The notes under the pieces: model-generated
What the model saw: the letters and a program-made list of their open reading frames with translations, nothing else
Told to the model about the DNA's origin: nothing
The model's database searches: none
Made by a program: the position numbers and the translations under genes
In this document: one piece after another, positions 60,378 through 64,000 of the stretch
How positions within the stretch are numbered: position 1 is the first letter of the stretch
Layout: every line of letters starts with the position of its first letter
NCBI GenBank assembly: GCA_048267965.1
Contig: JBLWWK010000001.1
Span: forward strand, 372,001 to 436,000
DNA: 64,000 bases
Direction of reading: 5' to 3'
From: GCA-2705995 sp048267965
Lineage (GTDB): Bacteria; Bacteroidota; Bacteroidia; Flavobacteriales_G; Salibacteraceae

Positions 60378-61889
60378 TTAATTTCCTAAACCAGTTGGGC
60401 TACCTACACGATCCATAGCACATCTGAATCCTAAGAAATCAGTTGATAAGTCTTCGTCTAAGAATCTTCTTGTTCCTGGGTTCATCCAGTAAGCACGGTC
60501 TTTCCAAGAGGCACCTTTGTAAACGCGAGTTCTATCTGTTACCAACGATGCTGCAGCTGATTTCTCGTAGTTGGCATCATACATTCCTAATGTTTCACCA
60601 TCAGGACCATTTTGGCCAAAGTTATTTTTAAACTCACCCCAAGCAGCTCCACCAACACTTGTTTGTGACTGCTGATCACCATCAACGTAGTTAATGTTAT
60701 CTGCTCTTCTGTAGTTTCTTCTGTTGGCTGCATCTTCTGGAGTAACTTTTACACGTTGCATTCTACCTAAAGAATCTTTTGGTAAGATAAACCCATCTTC
60801 GTCAGTAGCGTACTTTTCGAATACGTTACCGCGGAAAGGTCTAAAATCATCCATGTCTTCGTGAGAAAGCGGACGATAAACATCCATTACCCACTCACTA
60901 ACGTTACCAGCCATGTTATAAAGGCCGTAATCGTTTGGCCAGTAAGAATAAACTGGAGTAGTAATGTCACCATTATCGTTTAATTTTCCAGCAACCCCCA
61001 TGTTGTCACCACGACCTCTTTTAAAGTTTGCTAAGAATTCTCCGATATATTCTTCGTTCGGGTTTCTAACAGCGTGCCCATTCCAAGGCCATTGTCTTCT
61101 TTCGATAACGTTTTCACCTAATGAATTTCCGATTAAACCGTACGCAGCGTATTCCCATTCAGCTTCGGTTGGTAGGCGATACTTTGGTAAAAGAATACCG
61201 TCTTCCATCTTCACGTTTCTGTATCCTGGGCTACTTGGACCATCCCAAGGAAGACCATCTTTGCGTTTTTCCCCTTCGTACTGTCCCCACAGATAGGCAT
61301 CAGTATTGAAGTTATCTTCGGCAATTTGGTTCGGGTTGTGGTTGTATAAACCTTCACGCACTAAGATTTGCTCATTAACACGATCAGATCTCCACAAGCA
61401 GAATTCAGTCGCTTGTTTCCAGCTAACACCCACTACTGGGTATTCTCTGTAAGCTGGGTGACGTAAATAATAATCTACGTATGGTTCGTTGTAACCTAAA
61501 CGGCTTCTCCAAACCAATGTATCTGGTAAAGCTCTTTCGTAAACTTCAGGATAATCAGCTTTAAATACGCGCTGTAACCAGTACAAGTATTCCGTCCAAT
61601 GGAAGTTAGAGATTTCGGTTTCATCCATGTAGTAAGAAGAAACAGTTACTCTTCTTGGAATGTTATTCCAATCGCCCATTACATCGTCAAGAACACGCCC
61701 CATAACGAACGTACCCCCTTCGATTAATACTAAGTTAGGACCAGTTTCTTGTTCTAAGAATGGCATTTTTTGAAAATCACCGTTCTTTTTATCGTTGTAA
61801 TTCCAGCCAGTTACTGAAGACTTCTCGTGTTGACATCCAATCAAAACGATGGTGAATAGAACTGCTGTTAAAAGAAGTATTTTCTTCAT
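60378..61889 (-). CDS. gldJ: Gliding motility lipoprotein GldJ
   Basis: Outer-membrane lipoprotein essential for gliding and T9SS in Flavobacterium. Lipobox LIGC (Cys19), then a formylglycine-generating-enzyme-like (FGE-sulfatase) fold: IEGGTFVMGR, MDETEISNFHWTEYL, VGVSWKQATEFC, YRLPTEAEWEYAAYG, GLYNMAGNVSEWVMD and GASWKDRAYWMNPGTRRF. The catalytic Cys pair of true FGEs does not stand out, as expected for a structural homologue. 503 residues. Neighbours porP/sprF and porU support GldJ over its paralogue GldK. Confidence 0.88.
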   Translation of the reverse strand: MKKILLLTAVLFTIVLIGCQHEKSSVTGWNYNDKKNGDFQKMPFLEQETGPNLVLIEGGTFVMGRVLDDVMGDWNNIPRRVTVSSYYMDETEISNFHWTEYLYWLQRVFKADYPEVYERALPDTLVWRSRLGYNEPYVDYYLRHPAYREYPVVGVSWKQATEFCLWRSDRVNEQILVREGLYNHNPNQIAEDNFNTDAYLWGQYEGEKRKDGLPWDGPSSPGYRNVKMEDGILLPKYRLPTEAEWEYAAYGLIGNSLGENVIERRQWPWNGHAVRNPNEEYIGEFLANFKRGRGDNMGVAGKLNDNGDITTPVYSYWPNDYGLYNMAGNVSEWVMDVYRPLSHEDMDDFRPFRGNVFEKYATDEDGFILPKDSLGRMQRVKVTPEDAANRRNYRRADNINYVDGDQQSQTSVGGAAWGEFKNNFGQNGPDGETLGMYDANYEKSAAASLVTDRTRVYKGASWKDRAYWMNPGTRRFLDEDLSTDFLGFRCAMDRVGSPTGLGN

Positions 61890-61946
61890 TTCGACTGCGT
61901 TTATACGGATAACGAGGGTATAAAAATATTATTATTCGCTTAATTC

Positions 61947-62918
61947 TTAAAATTGAGGACAAGCAAGTGGTCTAAACTTCTTGCGTTTAGGTCTACACTC
62001 AAACTGTACTCCTAGAGAAATTTCGTGAGAACCTGCCGTGGCATTAGTCAATCTAGAAGTGGTTAAATCGTAGCTGTAACCAAATCGAAACTGATCGGTT
62101 TGAACACCTACTAAAGCAATAAATGCATCACCTAGACGGTACCATAAACCACCAACAATTGGACCCTTGCGAACATATAAACCGAAGTTTAATTGTTGAG
62201 CACTACCTTGTCTCTGATATAAGATGTTTGGAGAGATAGAACCATCTTCTGGGTATCTCTTTTTGAAAGGAATGTTAGCTCCAACGTGAGCAGTATATTT
62301 TCTAGGTAAAACAGCTTCGTCACTTTCGAAAAAGCTTTCGTTTGGTTCGGTTAAGTGATGAACCGCTGCACCGAAATAAAAGTTTTTAGTATACCCCAAT
62401 AAACCAGCAGAAAAATCAGCACCATTAACGGCATCACTTCCAGGAGTTTCGTCTGTAGGATAGATAAATCCATATCGAGGATCAATCATATCACCAAACG
62501 TTAGGTTACTCCAATCAATGCTTTTCTGAAAATAGGTGGCTTGAAAACCAGCGCGGATTGAAAATTTTCTAGATACAGGTAGCATGTAAGAATACATGGC
62601 GCTGATGTTAGTGGTTTGAATGGTTCCTTCACCTGCTCGATCATGAAATGCAGAGAAACCCAAACCACCAGCTAGGGCATCTACGTTTTGATCATAAGAA
62701 GCAGCGTACGTTAAGAAGGTTCCTTCTATTGCAGGCCATTGGTTTCTATAGTTCAAATTTAGTCTTGGGCATTCTTGAGAACCAGCAAACGCTGGGTTTA
62801 AATACAGCGGGTTCGCATAGAACTGAGTGAATTGAGGGTCTTGCGCCTTCAACTCAAGAACTGCTGCAAGTACTAAAAAAACAGAGAAAATTCCTTTTAT
62901 CGAGCTCTTGAAGTTCAT
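61947..62918 (-). CDS. PorP/SprF-family outer-membrane protein
   Basis: 323-residue outer-membrane barrel of the family that supports T9SS secretion or anchors partner adhesins. Signal peptide ends near LKAQ; then DPQFTQFYANPLYLNPAFAG, the diagnostic N-terminal motif. The C-terminus is strand-rich and ends with PLACPQF. It lies 57 bp upstream of gldJ on the same strand and is divergent from porU. Family members usually pair with a large SprB-like adhesin, not seen here. Confidence 0.9.
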   Translation of the reverse strand: MNFKSSIKGIFSVFLVLAAVLELKAQDPQFTQFYANPLYLNPAFAGSQECPRLNLNYRNQWPAIEGTFLTYAASYDQNVDALAGGLGFSAFHDRAGEGTIQTTNISAMYSYMLPVSRKFSIRAGFQATYFQKSIDWSNLTFGDMIDPRYGFIYPTDETPGSDAVNGADFSAGLLGYTKNFYFGAAVHHLTEPNESFFESDEAVLPRKYTAHVGANIPFKKRYPEDGSISPNILYQRQGSAQQLNFGLYVRKGPIVGGLWYRLGDAFIALVGVQTDQFRFGYSYDLTTSRLTNATAGSHEISLGVQFECRPKRKKFRPLACPQF

Positions 62919-63012
62919 AGATTACAGGATGATGTTCGCAAGTATACGAATTTATTTGTTTTAAAACTATCTATTAACATTAACGCATTTTTCTTGTTTT
63001 ATTTGCGACAAT

Positions 63013-63028
63013 AAACAATATATTGTTT
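63013..63028. promoter_or_regulatory. 16-bp palindrome upstream of porU
   Basis: AAACAATATATTGTTT is a perfect palindrome in the 149-bp gap between porP/sprF-like and porU, 40 bp before the porU ATG; CGTTTCATAAACG, a 5-bp-arm hairpin, follows at once (63029-63041). It could be an operator of a dimeric regulator for either gene. AT-rich palindromes also occur by chance. Confidence 0.35.
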
Positions 63029-63067
63029 CGTTTCATAAACGATTTATTGCCAATCAAACTCTCTATT

Positions 63068-64000
63068 ATGCGCGTCTTCAACAGAATTTTTACTTTTTGC
63101 TCATTCGTGAGAATGATGGTTTTATTGGTGTTTTTTAGTGCGTTTAGCATAAATTCTTTCGCACAAAAAGCTAAAAGTACTTTCAATAAAGACATTTTCA
63201 AAATAAATTGGAAAGAACCTAAAAAAATAGAAGTTGAAGAAGATCTGTTTATCCATTATTTAGACTTTAATAGAGCGGTTTACGATGTCAATGTTTCGAA
63301 ATTTCCTTTTTGGGTACAACAGTTCGGTTCCTACAGTGGAGAAGTAAAAAATGTATCTCTAATAAATGTAGTGGCAGAGCCTCTCTCTAGCGCAGAAAGA
63401 GAAGCAATCAAAAATTACGAAAACAATCTTTCTAACGAATTTCAGCTTACTTTTCAAGAGCAAATTATTCGAAAACAATCTTTTTGCAACGTTTCTATTC
63501 TTCCGGTCCGAAAAAATCCTCAAACTGGAATAGTTGAAAAATTGGTTTCGTTTAAAATTACTGCTCAAACCACCAATAATAAGTCGCAAGCGAGAACAGC
63601 TAGAAGCAGAACGTACAAGTACAATTCAGTTTTACGAAGTGGAGATTGGTTTAAAGTGGGCATTACCGAAGATGGGGTGTATAAACTTACCTACGAGCAG
63701 CTTCAATCTCTCGGGATGAATGTAACCAATTTATCGGCTAGTCAATTGCGTTTATTTGGTAACGGTGGCCGGATGTTACCGTTCGATAATAGCGTAGAAA
63801 GAATAGATGATTTAGCCGAAAATGCGATTGTTGTAGTCGATGGAGGTGATGGAGCCATTAATGCTGGCGACTACATTTTGTTTTATGGTCATGGGCCACA
63901 CAATTGGGAATTATCGGGGAATACCTATGCATATTCTCAAAATTTTATGTCAGACACGGCTTACTATTTTGTAACCAGAGATTATCAAGTTGGATCTCCT
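63068..64000 (+). CDS. porU: Type IX secretion sortase PorU, N-terminal part
   Basis: Open frame from ATG 63068 to the end of the window (311 codons), truncated by the window edge. N-terminal hydrophobic signal (MMVLLVFFSAFSINSFA) is followed by a pro-region-like segment and the strands WFKVGITEDGVYKLTYEQL and LRLFGNGGRMLPFDN, which are typical of the N-terminal domain of PorU-type C25 peptidases. The catalytic domain would lie beyond the window. PorU removes the C-terminal signal of T9SS cargo and attaches LPS. Position next to gldJ is that of other gliding bacteria. It is divergent from the porP/sprF-like gene. Confidence 0.9.
   Translation, partial: MRVFNRIFTFCSFVRMMVLLVFFSAFSINSFAQKAKSTFNKDIFKINWKEPKKIEVEEDLFIHYLDFNRAVYDVNVSKFPFWVQQFGSYSGEVKNVSLINVVAEPLSSAEREAIKNYENNLSNEFQLTFQEQIIRKQSFCNVSILPVRKNPQTGIVEKLVSFKITAQTTNNKSQARTARSRTYKYNSVLRSGDWFKVGITEDGVYKLTYEQLQSLGMNVTNLSASQLRLFGNGGRMLPFDNSVERIDDLAENAIVVVDGGDGAINAGDYILFYGHGPHNWELSGNTYAYSQNFMSDTAYYFVTRDYQVGSP

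Noticed and set aside
62980..63201. Minus-strand frames over the porU start
   Set aside because: They oppose the porU frame, which has a signal peptide and stays open to the window end.

Overview
The window is a contiguous chromosomal segment from a member of the Bacteroidota, most likely a marine Flavobacteriales bacterium of the Cryomorphaceae/Schleiferiaceae type. The family assignment is inference. The supporting evidence is type IX secretion and gliding genes (porU, gldJ, gldE/gldD, PorV-like, PorP/SprF, a type B CHU_C cargo protein), Bacteroidota-only families (DUF5686, DUF5777), TAnnTTTG-type promoters, scarce Shine-Dalgarno sequences and modest GC content. Almost all of it is core housekeeping sequence. 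There is no prophage, CRISPR array or rRNA operon.

Layout. 1-3.1 kb: end of a nucleoside transporter, an ArnT-like glycosyltransferase and a GT2 enzyme. 3.1-10.3 kb (minus): ComM/YifB, DUF2147, an azurin lipoprotein beside a di-heme peroxidase, GmhA and a DsbD-like reductase with a doubled N-terminal domain. 10.4-17 kb (minus): a tight run lnt-hemH-pabB-tilS-PH-like protein-YhhQ. 17-22.8 kb: PorV-like protein, CDF exporter, a four-gene envelope cassette (CX4CH cytochrome, OB-fold, YceI, DUF5777), pssA and purS. 23-31.9 kb: lptB, DUF5686, tatC, heme A synthase and the mutY-ssb-gldE/gldD operon, in which gldE and gldD form one reading frame. 32-36.2 kb (plus): HU, TPR protein, a 30-residue basic protein, RNase G, recX, and prfB with its +1 frameshift. 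36.2-44.9 kb: a large Ig-repeat type B T9SS protein, arsC, fumC, manC, a SprT-like protein and mlaEF. 44.9-49.5 kb is the only accessory-looking stretch: IS3 debris, a hairpin, a TPP-riboswitch-like fragment, a DUF4384 protein, a seven-repeat propeller/caspase protein and tRNA-Val. 49.5-64 kb: folC-tonB-exbD-exbB, nhaD, glutamate dehydrogenase, anmK, acyl-CoA dehydrogenase, murF, gldJ, a PorP/SprF protein and the start of porU, which runs off the end.

The most striking signal is not a gene. The 10-mer GGTAGGAACC (or its complement) occurs exactly 21 times, against about 0.1 expected for a random 10-mer, with at least 17 further copies one base off. It lies on both strands, almost always inside genes, and 19 of 20 coding copies sit in the same codon phase, encoding Val-Gly-Thr or Val-Pro-Thr. 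It behaves like a genome-wide signature word (uptake sequence, HIP1-like element or binding site). Second-tier observations are the GldE-GldD fusion and the propeller-caspase/DUF4384 pair.
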